From the NCBI GenBank assembly GCA_001579985.1, contig LRSR01014567.1, forward strand, positions 1-28,649: a stretch of 28,649 bases of DNA, read 5' to 3'. This document shows positions 1 to 13,700 of this stretch, one piece after another. Origin of the DNA: Hypsibius dujardini. Lineage: Eukaryota; Tardigrada; Eutardigrada; Parachela; Hypsibiidae. Numbering within the stretch: the stretch's first letter is position 1; every line of letters begins with the position of its first letter. The notes below the pieces were generated by a model. It had not been told where the DNA came from. It saw only the letters and a list, made by a program, of their open reading frames with translations, and did not search any database. The position numbers and the translations under genes are program-made.

Positions 1-2791
<2,791 letters not shown>

Positions 2792-2840
2792 TGCTCCAAC
2801 AGCGACCACCGGAATGCCGGTCGAGTCTTCAGATCACTCA
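2792..2840 (-). other. 5' UTR segment of the Na+/K+-ATPase gene behind a splice acceptor
   Basis: A T-rich tract ending TTTTTTGTTTTCAG lies immediately 5' (minus strand) of position 2840, 49 nt before the start codon. The ATG context GAGCAATGG is strong, with a purine at -3 and G at +4. The start codon is therefore probably on an exon with at least one upstream non-coding exon. A consensus donor that could pair with it, CG|GTAAGTGAAA, is at 3901/3900, implying an intron of about 1,060 nt. A trans-splice acceptor would look the same. Confidence 0.5.
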
Positions 2841-4261
2841 CTGAAAACAAAAAATAACAAGCCGTTACCGGTCAGTCAGATTCCGAAGAGTATTCCCGTG
2901 TCCGTAAAAAGTAATGTTTAATTTAAACTACATGTTCATTTCTCAGGAAATTTCTACATCTTGCGGGGTTCGTCACGGCTAGTTCCGTTCTCCGCCCACC
3001 CCCAGCATTCGAAGTTCAGATACGGCAAGCACGCTACTTCCTATCCTGCACCCCGCGCTAATTACTCCTTCCAATTCTGACCTTGCACAACGGATGCTTC
3101 ACGTTGTGAAACTGAAGTTAATTCAGAATGCAGCTTCGCCGAACGGGCCAGATTAGCGCCAAGCCAAATCAGCGTCGGTTCTGTGCCACATTGTTACGTC
3201 ACGTCACCGACACATCGCGCAAGGTTAGGCTTCCCGACAGATAATTTATCCCACCACCAACAGACATCCGCATAACATCCAGTCCCTCAAGCCACACCAC
3301 GCGGACCTCACGTCTGACTTGCTTAATTCCGTGCGAACAATCAGAACACCGACGTAGACCAGACGCGAGCGACCAACCGATAAGGTCCCGTCATAAATAT
3401 TCAATCACAATCGTCTGGTAACCGATTAGCAGTCCGCCAAACCCGATACAGAAACAATGGTACCAGAACCCCTTGCCTCGGACGCAATCCCTACAGCGGA
3501 TTTGGATCGTCGTTTTTGCTCGGCATACTTGCTCTCGGTATAGCTCCAAGTTATTTACCCGTCACAATAGACGTTTCGCTCTCATTCGACGAAATGGCGC
3601 GCCGCAAAAAAGTGGACCAACCGATGAGAGACTGACTCGTAAGAGGGAAAGAGGGTGGCCAGCCCTGACCGAACCGATTAATTCAGTTTACCCACCACTT
3701 TGTCTCTCCAGCTCTTCTATCATACTTTTTTTGTGCGTCCGCTGTGCAGCTCAAGGAAAAAGCCGTTCCACCCCGGAGTGGTCTACACACGGAAATGGCC
3801 GGGGTCGAACGGCGAGAGAACGACTAGAGTATGCACACACATAGAGGGGGGGGGTCTACATCCATCGACCATATAGACAGTTCAAATGTGTTTCACTTAC
3901 CGAACCTCGCGACTCTCTCTCTCTGTCTCTCGTTTGATCCTTGAGCACCCTGGTCGCTTGTGTGTCCGGTACACACCACGAGTGACCTTGGAGGGCCGCG
4001 TGGAGCTCTCTCACGCTGGTGTGTCCGCGATACGATTAGTGAGGCACACAGACACACAAAGTCCGGTTGCGCCGATCACCGGCGCGAGGGTTTGATAATC
4101 AGAAACGGGGACAGGAAAAATGATTTGCCGAAAAGGTCGTCTGAGTTCGGCGCGTCCTGTGAATGAAGTGCTGGTACCGTGCTGTGCGGGTGTGGGACGC
4201 ACGTTGAGACGTTCCTTCCATTCGGTAAGTCATGGCGCGTCTTGATTAGAAGGATCTTTAT

Positions 4262-4269
4262 GGAGAGAA

Positions 4270-4312
<43 letters not shown>

Positions 4313-4313
4313 C
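4262..4313. repeat. GA dinucleotide tract
   Basis: About 50 bp of nearly pure GA with occasional AAA interruptions, in the upstream flank of the pump gene. GA tracts near animal promoters can bind GAGA-type factors, but no function can be read from the sequence. Confidence 0.85.
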
Positions 4314-4505
4314 AAAATAACGATTATTACCGTGCGATAGAAGCGAATAATGATAGGGATGCGCGGTCGCTTGATAGCGAACCCCGGCGTACCATGTGGA
4401 GTGTACAGGTACATACCGGTCAAATCTCGCAAAATCAGAGACAGTGCGGGGTGTTGAGTTCGTTTAGATAAAAGTGAAAGCTGAACCGAGGCGTTGTTGA
4501 CGGGG

Positions 4506-4517
4506 TGTATATATAAG
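4506..4517. promoter_or_regulatory. TATA-like box, direction uncertain
   Basis: GTATATATAAGG reads as a TATA box on the plus strand and TTATATATAC on the minus strand. On the minus strand a TTCAGC initiator-like sequence follows about 30 nt downstream (near 4482), which would suit transcription towards the pump gene through the donor at 3901. On the plus strand GGCATCAAG follows at similar spacing, but no convincing gene lies ahead of it. Confidence 0.3.
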
Positions 4518-5445
4518 GTGGTGCGGTCGGTGGTGTCGGCATCAAGTGGCAAGTTACAAAACTGCGTGGTCAAATCGTGAAAGATCCTTGCAATATGTAT
4601 TATTATTACTGTCATCCTCGTGCTAGTCTTCCGTTAGCAGCACGGTTGGCATTAACTTTAGCTAGCGTCATAACATTTGGTCGAACGGATCAATGAATCA
4701 ATCATTTCTCCCGCACAATTCTCACCAAAAATTGAATTTGCCGGCAAAATTATAACGACAGGATTGCCTTTCTTGGATGCTTCAAAGAACGGTCGGATCT
4801 GATGGACCATCTGTACTTCCGCCCGAAGCTCCGCACGGATGTAGATCGCGATTGGAGTCAGTCATTCAAGGCGGAGTCGTTTCAGACAATACGAATAAAG
4901 ATGATGTCGATTGGCCCATCAAACTTTCCGGTTAGCCAACGTGATGTCAACGTGTGCGGGAATGCGACTCTCATCGAAGGAAACACCGAAACGAAAGAAC
5001 AGGTGTTTTATGAACACGAACATTTGCCATAAAAACAAGTAACAATCTAGGGAGAGATTTCATCGGAGAAACAAAACGCAGGAGATTAACAAAACGCGAA
5101 TGCAGAGAAATGAGGAACAGAAGCGATTAGAGAAGATGAGATTCAAACCTCCAGAACACCAATAAAATTCGCCATCCCTGCGCCATTGCCCGCACAGGGA
5201 GGCACAACACCATAGAGATGTATCACGAATACTTCAAAAAATTCACGCTATAAAAAAGCGCTGCAGCAGCGAGCGTGCGAGAGCTGCGGAGCAACCAAAA
5301 AGGCTCTGAGGATTACGAAAAGAAGGGGAAAAACCTATAAACGCATGCCTCTTCCTCATTCCACAAAACAATCTCTTTCAAGATGTGGGAAGGTGGGAAG
5401 GTGGTCCCGCATCCTGAGACGACTCCAGGGATGTGGAGTGAGTAT

Positions 5446-8400
5446 TCAGTTTCCACTAACCGAGGAGGAAGACGGTACGAAAAAATGGACATCCTGCTCG
5501 GCGGCGGGCTTGACTGCCGTCGTCATCAAGCTCGCGGGGACTTGATTGAAAATCTGCTGCTGCTCGAATTCCCGCCGTTTCGCGGCAATCATTTCTTTCC
5601 GTTGGACATCTTTTTCCGTCAACTGAAAGGTGACTTTGGGCTTCGAAGAGCGGCGAACGCCGGACACTGCTGCTGCAGCTGTGTCATTGGAGCTGGACCG
5701 GCGTGATCCGGATCGAGATTCCACTCTCCCGGCCACTTTGGTCTTCTGGGCAGCGTCTGGGGAGTCGTGGCTGTCTCTAGGATCGCCTTCTGTGATACTT
5801 TTTGGATGGTATACATCTCGAAAAATGCCGTTGCACTTGGTGATTTGGATGCAAAGTAGGTCCCAGAAACCTTCTAGGTCTTCAGGGGTAGTTTTGAGAA
5901 CTTCATCGGGGAGCTCGGCCTAAGATTAACAAAATATATGTTAAAGGGGCAATGTTGAAAATTTGGAAGGACCACAACTAAATTGCTAATAAGTTTTCGT
6001 TTTCCTTCCCAATTTGTCTGTTTGCTTGTCTATTTACCGGTCTACCGGTCTACCGGTCAGTCTGCCTGTCTGTCTGCTGGTCTGCCGGTCTGTCGGTCTG
6101 TCTGCCTGTCTGCCTGTCTGCCAGTCTGTCTGTCTGTTTGTCTGACGATCTGTCTGTCTGTCTGCTTGTCTATTTACCGGTCTGCCGGTCAGTCTGCCTG
6201 TCTGCCTGTCTGTCTGCTTGTCTGCCAGTCTGTCTGTCTGTTTGTCTGACGATCTGTCTGTCTGTTTGTCTGTCTGTCTGTTAGCTCGACTGTCTGCCCA
6301 TCCATCCCTTTCGGCCTATCTGAACGATCGTTCTAGATGCAATATAGCCCCGCGACTTACAATGTTCTTTTTACAAAGATCGGCAAACTGCTTGCACTTC
6401 TGCGAAAGCAATAAGTTCGTCTTGCCAACCGCTGAACGAAGATTTTCTTTCACTGCAAAAGAAACAGGAAACCCAGCTGCAAACATTTGCATAGCCACAC
6501 AACACAGGAGTAACAATTAGTTCATACCCTCTTCCGGCATGGTATCCAGTTCAGCGTCAAGATCCTGCTGACCCTTCAGACACAACTGCCGCAGCTTATC
6601 CATTTCCGCTTCCAATTTACTTAAGAAAGCATGTCCGGCTTTTTCCGGCGTCGGCACAGTTCCTTTTTCTGGCACAGCCGGAGCCGCCAACGCCGAATCT
6701 GGAATCTCCACCAGGACGGCACGACCCTTGCTGATGCCTGACAAATCGCGCCCCTCCGAGGCAGCCCGGCGAATGTCATCTCGAGTCGGCTGATTCCGCA
6801 GGTCTCTGGCTGACATGGGAGGCGCACGCGGTGCATTCAGCGACATGGATTCTTCGTCCTCGTCCAGCATGCAGAACAGTTCGCTCCGGGAGGACGGCCG
6901 GTTGAGGACCTCTTCGCTCCGGCAGAACGTTTTGACCAGGAATTCCTCCCGGCGGTTGACCTTCTTGGAGGCGTACATGTTGCGTGCGCTGTAGCCGTTT
7001 AAAGCCCGGCTCAACCGGATGTATGAAGGGACATGGTTGTTTATTAGAGCCCGTTCTGCGGATGTCGGAGCAGATGTCGTAGACTGAAATGGGAAAAAAA
7101 CAGTCAGTCAACCAAAATCTCTCTCTCTCTCTCTCTCTCTTTGGATAGTGCCAAATTATCTCTATACAAAACAGTTTCTGAAATCGGCCTTGTTACATTG
7201 AAAACTATAAAAGGAGTTTCTCAGTATTTTTTAGGCGTTAAATTTTCAAGCGATGTAATTTTGCAAGGAAAAAATTCTTAAGACCACATTGGTGAGATAA
7301 ATATTTCCAATCACCGAGGTAAAAAATACACAGGACGATTCTACAGGTAAAACAATGAATCCCATCGTGCTTACCTGTGGATACATCCTCAAATGTGCCG
7401 TGAGATCACCCAAATACTCCATCTTCCGCTGCCGCGCCGCCTCGGACTGGCCGTCTTTCCGGTCCACATCAATGTCCACCATCATCATGCGCCAGTCCTG
7501 ATTGCTCGGCGTCTGATGATGATTATTATGCGCGACTGGAGTGGCCGGCATAGACTTTGACACCGGACTGGAGAACGTGGGCTGGCCGTTAATCGGCTGC
7601 TTATTTGAAGTCCTTGCACTGGTTGGACCGGATTTGAGAAAGTCCGTCCTATCCTGGGCTGTGCGGCTGGCCGCACTCCTCGCCGACTGCGCACCGGACG
7701 AGGAGGCCACCACACCAGGTGGTGCGACTCCGACCGGCAATGACCGAGACTTTAGGTCGAGGTTCTTAGAGGATAGACATTCAGACATTTCAGAGCTGAA
7801 CTCTGAGCTGATTCTTCCGGCTTGGAGTTCTCGAACAGTGGGATCGGTCTCCAAATCGGCTGAATTGCGGGAACCGGATGAGGAAAATTTGTCAAATTGC
7901 ACCGGGCTGCCGGCACCGCTAGGCTGGATGTCCACTGTATACCACTAAAAATACCGCAGATACATATTAGATATTCAGGCAAGCACGAAGGTACACATTG
8001 ACAAACAGACAGACAGACAGACCAAGCATAATAAACAGGCAAGAGGCTGAAAACTACCACATAAACAGACCGACAGGCAGATAGACAGACAGACAGACAG
8101 ACAAACAGATGGAGAGACAGACAGACGGACAGACAGACAGACAGACCAAGCATAATACAGACAGACAAGAAGCGGTAAACTACCGCACAAACAGACCAAC
8201 CGACCGCCAGACAGAGAGACAGAGAGACACACAGACAAACAGATAGAGGCAGATAGATAGGCAGACTTACTTGCAGCGACTTCTTAGAGCGAGTCAGTTT
8301 TGGTGAAAACTTTTTAAGAAAATCCGCAACGGCATTGGATGTCATGCTGCGTTTCTGAGAGGTAGGCGGTGGTTGTGGTTGCGCTTGTTGATCCACTTTC

Positions 8401-8984
8401 CTGAGAGGAGAATCGACACTGCTGCTGCTGACTGATGCAGGGCTCTCGTGGTGGTTGCGGTGGTGAGGTAAACTGGAATCCGGCACCGCGGCACGCGGCG
8501 AGGAATTGGGTGTGGGGTCCTGGCTCCGGAATCCCTGTTGAGAAGAGACCAAGAGAACGAGAGAGTTAAGAGTGAGAGGCATGAGCAAAACAACATGATT
8601 TTGACTTGACAAGCCTCGCGCAGATTAATGGCTTCCGGCAAAAAGAGTTAAATAAAACGTGACAAAGTGTCTCATTAAAGGCAGCCTAACGCTCGAAACA
8701 ATTACTGTCAGTGGAGTATGTCAAGTAAACGAGCGGAATAATAAAGTGCTACACCTACGAATTTTACGCGCCGTGAAGAGGGCAGATTATTGCACATCTC
8801 AACTTGGACAGACGGGTAAAACCATCTTAAAATATTTTGTAATAATCAATTACACTGCATTAGTAAAAGTTTAAAATGAAACTAACACCGGCTGTCTGAA
8901 TGTCTGCGTGAAATCCTGTCTATTTGCCTGCCTGCCCGACTGTCTGTCTGTCTGCCTGTCTGTGTTTGTTTGTTTGTCTGTTTA

Positions 8985-9029
<45 letters not shown>

Positions 9030-9420
9030 ATATCTGTCTGTCTTTCTGTTTGTCTATTTATCTGTCTGTCTGGTTAGTTCTGTTGAATCTACTCTCCCAC
9101 ACAGAAGGCTTAGTAAATCGATATGACAATTGATTGATATAAACATTTGACAGCGCGGCACGGCAAGAGCAGTGGCATATCCGGTATCCCCAAACGCGCC
9201 GCTTTACCTGATTCATAAGAATTCCCTTGAGAGGCTTGCCATCACGAGATAAGGAGGAAGATACAATGCTCGGGGAATCCTTTGAGATCTCACTTGGCTC
9301 GGACGAGGACGGCGGCATCGGGGAAGATGCAAAATTTATCTTCGTCGTGGTTGTCGTTGAGGACGACGCTTGAGATGCACGAGAAGTCCGACCGCTTCCG
9401 TTCTGGATGCGCATCGCCAT
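5446..9420 (-). CDS. DLGAP: DLGAP/HURP-family protein with GKAP domain
   Basis: Six coding exons: 9420-9208, 8534-8271, 7944-7375, 7083-6528, 6452-6361 and 5919-5446. They give 722 aa; all have GT..AG introns and consistent phase. The ATG follows an in-frame TAA 21 nt upstream. The first 490 residues are low-complexity, rich in Ser, Pro and Thr. The GKAP domain spans about residues 498-600: FLSKLEAEMDKLRQLC, then SAVGKTNLLLSQKCKQFADL, then LEGFWDLL. A basic helix, KDVQRKEMIAAKRREFEQQ, follows near residues 665-690. Family members act as postsynaptic scaffolds (DLGAP1-4) or as spindle microtubule-bundling proteins (DLGAP5/HURP, fly Mars). The basic helix after the GKAP domain, and a C-terminus without an obvious PDZ ligand, lean towards the HURP type. 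That lean is inference; family membership is firm. Three introns contain CAGA-type arrays. Confidence 0.9.
6008..6290. repeat. CTGT array with higher-order duplication, DLGAP intron 5
   Basis: Degenerate CTGT/CCGG array filling most of the 441-nt intron. A block from TGCTTGTCTATTTACCGGTC to TGTCTGACGATCTGTC occurs twice, starting near 6022 and 6162, so a unit of more than 100 bp duplicated after the tetranucleotide array formed. The array also creates long spurious Cys/Leu/Ser reading frames. Confidence 0.9.
7118..7141. repeat. CT dinucleotide tract
   Basis: About 22 bp of pure CT in the 291-nt intron of the DLGAP-like gene, close to the acceptor at 7084. Confidence 0.85.
7998..8262. repeat. 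CAGA array with embedded duplicated block, DLGAP intron 2
   Basis: ACAG-type array starting only a few bases from the intron's GTAAGT donor (8270). A non-tetranucleotide block, GACCAAGCATAATA followed by ACAGGCAAGAGGCTG-like sequence and AAACTACCRCA, occurs twice (near 8020 and 8142), showing a duplicated unit of about 120 bp. Confidence 0.9.
8889..9072. repeat. CTGT array, DLGAP intron 1
   Basis: CTGT/CTGC array, purest around 8985-9030, in the 673-nt first coding intron. Its orientation relative to the gene is opposite to the array at 7998-8262, so orientation is not conserved between introns. Confidence 0.9.
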
Positions 9421-9506
9421 GATAAAATATGGGCCGATCCGTTAGGAGATTCTCCGCGGTTACATCGACCGGCAACCGCAAACGACTAGCTCAGCGCATC
9501 ATCTGT
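9421..9506 (-). other. 5' UTR segment of the DLGAP-like gene behind a splice acceptor
   Basis: On the minus strand GGTTTTTTCCCCCCCATTACAG ends at 9507, an excellent polypyrimidine tract plus AG, 86 nt before the start codon. The transcript therefore probably has an upstream non-coding exon somewhere in 9.6-13 kb. No unique partner donor stands out. This is the second gene here with an acceptor just ahead of its ATG. Confidence 0.45.
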
Positions 9507-10056
9507 CTGTAATGGGGGGGAAAAAACCGAATCGCATTAACCCAACAGGATAATCCAGCTCGGACCAGTCACAGACTAAAACGATCGACAGCAACTTTGA
9601 AACCGATATTTGCGCAAAATAAGCAATGAAAAGTGTGTCCGAAATTCCAGACTAACCGGATGATCCGGGCTGCCTGTTAAGAATAGCATTAAAGGCACAC
9701 AGCCGCAAGGAGTCTCGACATGTGTTGGGCTTTTAAAATAGCGCGTGCGCGCGCTGCGGTCACGTCCCGTCGATAACCTCCAAAATCTTCCCCTCTGGCG
9801 TACTACTTGGAATCAAAACACGATACATCGCATATGTATTCTCACGTAAATGCACTAGAGAGACATCACTCAACGCTGAGCTTAATTTGTCAAATGGCTG
9901 AAGTTGCAGCGAAACGGCGGCATGATTTGCATTCGAAAACTACACGACCATCACTATCGTCGTTCAAGGACTTCACAGAAAGCAGACCGGCACAGCCGGT
10001 AGACGTTCTAAAAAGGGAGCCAGGCAGGCCAATTAGAAAAACTGCAAATCCCGGCA

Positions 10057-10205
10057 CAGACAGACAGACAAACCGACAGAAGAAAGATAGACAGACCAAC
10101 AGACAGACAGACAGACAGACAAACAAACAGACAGACAAACAAACAGACAGACAAACAGACAGACAAACAGACAAACAAACAGACAGAGACAGACAGACAG
10201 GCACA
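10057..10205. repeat. CAGA array, intergenic
   Basis: ACAG/ACAA array of about 150 bp, same type as those in the neighbouring introns. Confidence 0.9.
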
Positions 10206-10917
10206 AAGACAAGTCCAAACAGATGCGTCGTAAATGATGTACTCATCCAGAACTACGGCATCATAGAAAACAGACATGCCCGACAGGACTCTGAAAAAGG
10301 AGTCAGAACGACCGGTAACAGAACGCAAAAATTACCGGCAGTACAGAGACAGAAAGGTGTAAAGACATTCATTCTCGTACAGAAAGACGCGTGGACCGAT
10401 GCTTGGTATGCTCAACATGCATCTCCGACGTCAAGGACATCAAAGAACACAGACCAAGACAACTTGACAGGCAGTAAGATAGCCCGATAAAAAGAACACT
10501 GTAAATACCATACCGGCGCAGACAGGCAGGAACGAGACAACGGCACACACACCAGTACAAACAAGGGCGTCTACGGATGTTTCGAAGAAACATCCAAAAT
10601 TTCTAGTTCACTAAAATTCGTTTTCGTCAGAAACGGTCAAAACGTTAATAGGCAAGAGAGCTTCACCGACAAACCACTTGCTTAAAACGAAAGCGAAAAG
10701 TTACCACAAGTGCCTGTCGCTCTGCCACTGTCCCCATTCACACCCAAGTCCAACGAAGCAAACACACACCCGTCATATCCCCCAAAGATCCCCTCTCCGG
10801 TGAATAGGAAGATTATTTGCTTGATCGGGTCCGAAAAGACTCAGCATTAAACCACACTTCCCATTCAGAGAGAGAGAGAGCAAAGCAAAACGCAACAACT
10901 CAACTTCAAACTCCGAT

Positions 10918-10971
10918 ATAGACAGACAGGCAGGCAGGCAGACAGACAGAACAGATAGACAGACAGACAAT
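10918..10971. repeat. Short CAGA/CAGG array
   Basis: About 50 bp of GACAGACAGGCAGG-type units. This is the last such array before the foldback-rich half of the window. Confidence 0.85.
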
Positions 10972-11863
10972 TTCCGCAAATAATAAAAGAGCGCACTTCC
11001 AACTTCAACTTTCCCTCCGTGCAAACCAGACGTGGTGGACACGCAGAGCAAAGGCAACGACGGCATATATCCGGTAGGGTAATTCAGATTCTCTGCTGCT
11101 GCTGCTGCTGATACTGATGTGCGCCGGGGATATAGCGTGCCGGGCTGCTGGTATCGATCCATCAAGACCTCTCTCTAGACTTGAGGCACCCTGTCAGCAT
11201 AAATTTCCGCTCTACTGCGCTGGACGTCGTCGACGCCGTCGTCGTGTTGGACTGTGTACGGTGCTGTCTCGGCATATGAAAGAGCCCCTCGTGAACGTGT
11301 GATGGGTAGCCGTCGGCGGGGGCGTTTGCTCGGCCAAGAGAGAAGATGGCGTAACAGTTTCCACTCTCCGGTGCCGTGCCGGCACAGTATATGTGTCGAA
11401 CCTCTTGGCAAGTCGTTAAAAAAAGGCAATAAATCCTGACTGAGAATGCCGCCCGTCGACGGTTGTCCACACGTTGGAAGAAGACATGGGCAATAATGTC
11501 GCATCGCATCCAGTCCAGTGCCTTCGCTTCGTTCTGTTTCGCGTGAGTGTTAAAAGAGTTAACTTTAGGAATGATAAACTAGACAGCTTCTATTATTTCT
11601 ATGGACATCGGCAAAAAATAAAAGCAATTTTATCGACAAAAAAACAAATCAATCGATATGATATGAGAATGCAATGATTTAAATGGTTCTTTAGTTAAGT
11701 GCGAATCAATCGATTTGTCACAGGTACTAACACTAACCCTACTTAGCCTGAATGAACTGTTTTCATTGAAAGAAAAATAACAATTTCTATGATTCCCCAA
11801 GCCATTAAGAAAGCAAAAAAAACCATCTATTGATGAGGCTAGTAAATGGAACACTTATCTACT

Positions 11864-11974
11864 AGTACTGTATATCAAATCCAGCGATTAACACTAACAA
11901 TCAATCAAGCAATACATAAGTACTGTATATCAAATCCATCGATTAACACTAACAATCAATCAAGCAATCCATTA
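11864..11974. repeat. 55-bp tandem duplication
   Basis: AGTACTGTATATCAAATCCA begins at 11864 and again at 11919. The copies continue through GATTAACACTAACAATCAAT and differ at only a few positions, so the duplication looks recent. Confidence 0.85.
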
Positions 11975-12778
11975 CATGAACAAGTGGCTAGCTGGTAGAA
12001 ACTAATAGACCGTCACGCTTCAATGGCTGGAAAAGGCACCGCTGTCACCAGTCACAACAAACAAAACATACAGAAGATTTTATCTGATGATAAATCGGAA
12101 AGTCAGCATGGATAAATGAGAACCATATAGCAGCAACTGTTAAACTCATTAAAGTTGAAGCGTAAGTTTTATTACATTCAATCAATCAGTCAATCAATCG
12201 CAGAAAGAGTCACAGCATCACCTTCGCATCGGAGCAGCCAACGATGTGCACACAGGAATCGATCCATAAATCCCAAAGGAGCGAATCAACCCAACCAACA
12301 CGAAACCTGATCACACCACCACTTCTCTCCAAGCCCTGACTGCGACAGTAGTATCAAAAATCTGTTGAGATTTCAATTGGCAAGGTGGCAATTCAACACA
12401 AACGACACAAACACAATCGCCGTGCAATATTTACCTTTGGCTCAATCAGCATTCAGTCGAATCTCCCCCCACGTCAATCCCAATCATCAACGGTTACAAA
12501 AGGTGTCCAAGATCAATAATATTGCAATGCGTCTCGCCTTGCAGTGTGTAGTACTGATAGTATATTTGAAGGACAAGTCCGAGAATGGAATCCGTGAAGC
12601 AGCAAAAATAGCAGACAATCTTTACCGTATTCACATTGCGGTACTCGCTACGTACAGTGAATGGTAAATACGGGAGAGAGAGAGGGGGAACGAAAAAACA
12701 ATCACCCAACTGACCGAGGCCAGGAGTCAAAACAGAGGTCGCCGCAAAATAAGGGATCACTTTTTCCGGTTTCCACGA

Positions 12779-12873
12779 CTGCTTAAAGAGCGCAGCTTAA
12801 AGAACGCTGCGCGAGAGCGAGAGCACTGCTCAAAGAGCGCTGTTCAAAGAACGCTGCGCGAGAGAGCGAGAGC
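12779..12873. repeat. Tandem duplication of a GC-rich ~47-bp unit
   Basis: CTGCTTAAAGAGCGC then CTTAAAGAACGCTGCGCGAG, followed by CTGCTCAAAGAGCGC then TTCAAAGAACGCTGCGCGAG. Each copy also contains two shorter AAAGARCGC half-units, giving a two-level repeat, and runs into a GAGCGAGAGCGAG stretch. Confidence 0.8.
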
Positions 12874-13272
12874 GAGAGCGAGTGGAAGAGTCTCTTTTGC
12901 CTCCTCATCCAGAGAAGCACTTTTCCCTTGCGTCCCGGGAATCCAATTTGCCGATGCTGGGATATACGAAGAGAACGGACGGACGGAGGGAAGAGAGGGA
13001 AAGGCGAGAGGATGGGGAGAGATTGATTGTGTGCAGCAGGGGAGGAGTGTAAACGTAAGTATATCAATAGCATAGCAAAGCCAATATTGTATGACGCGTC
13101 AGCGTAGCACGCAGCGCCACCCGGCAAGTTGATTTGTTTTAGCCGCGTCGTGAATAAATATATGATAAAAAAAAGCCATAAAAATGTCTGTTTGCAAAAA
13201 TGGCAAAAATGAGATGACAGTGCGGTGAATCGGTGATGATAACTTTTTTCAAGGGTCGAACTATTACTGCGC

Positions 13273-13508
13273 ATGGAGCGCCAGCTGTGTCAAAAGATTT
13301 TCGAATTTTTGCTCAGTGAAATATTTTGTGCTCAATAGTTTCATTAAGCAATAATTGATTTCAGCTCAATAATTTATTTGAACAACAATTCATTTTGGCT
13401 CAATAGTTTAATTGTATAAGGAGTAATTTTAGCTCAATGAAACTATACAGCACAAATTATTTCACTGAACAAAAATTCGAAAACTTTTTGACACAACGGG
13501 CGCTCCAT
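13273..13508. mobile_element. Foldback element (MITE-like), 84-bp inverted arms
   Basis: Left arm 13273-13356 and right arm 13425-13508 are inverted copies at roughly 85-90% identity, with ATGGAGCGCC at both outer ends and a 68-bp loop. The loop repeats CTCAATAGTTT and CTCAATAATTT. No gene, no confident target-site duplication. It is non-autonomous by size. The family is unknown to me. Confidence 0.8.
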
Positions 13509-13700
13509 AATTGCTTTGATGATTGGTTTGATTGGTTTGTTGGCCATGGTCCTGCCGAGTGCTGGCCTACTTCCGGTCTGCACTTCGGCGGTCGGTGCGC
13601 TGACACGCAAATTTGTATAAGGACATGTGGAAGTATAATTTGTAAACGTTCGCAGAAGTCCAAGAAAGAACCAATACCAATAATCGTATGAAACAAATTC

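Larger units (their letters stand above)
2841..5445. other. Non-coding flank between the Na+/K+-ATPase and DLGAP-like genes
   Basis: No protein family is recognisable on either strand. The stretch holds the upstream region of the pump gene, a GA tract, a TATA-like box near 4510, a consensus minus-strand donor at 3901/3900, and a plus-strand AATAAA at about 5160. A 76-codon plus-strand ORF (4802-5032) lies between the TATA-like box and that AATAAA, but it resembles nothing I know and is not called. Confidence 0.6.
9507..13272. other. Long stretch without a recognisable gene
   Basis: I find no conserved protein on either strand in 3.8 kb. Contents seen: two CAGA arrays, a CTG run near 11092-11108, a GTCGTC-rich stretch near 11226, a 55-bp tandem duplication near 11.9 kb, scattered TGATTGATT motifs, and a GC-rich tandem duplication near 12.8 kb. 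It may hold a non-coding first exon and promoter of the DLGAP-like gene. ORFs such as 9807-10490 (plus) are open only because the tetranucleotide array has no stops. Confidence 0.6.

Noticed and set aside
4802-5032. 76-codon plus-strand ORF between a TATA-like box and an AATAAA
   Set aside because: The layout is suggestive, but the protein is unrecognisable, ORFs of this length occur by chance here, and the TATA-like box is nearly palindromic.
5983-6249. Cys/Leu/Ser-rich reading frame (also at 805-1059, 7975-8238, 8908-9126 and 10008-10328)
   Set aside because: These are translations of CTGT/CAGA arrays, which lack stops in several frames. They lie in introns or repeats and have no conserved domain.
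9807-10490. 227-codon plus-strand ORF
   Set aside because: The middle is the CAGA array (Asp/Arg/Gln/Thr repeats) and the flanks resemble no protein. Length is explained by the repeat.
12365-12667. 100-codon plus-strand ORF
   Set aside because: No recognisable domain, no splice or promoter context, and composition like the surrounding non-coding DNA.
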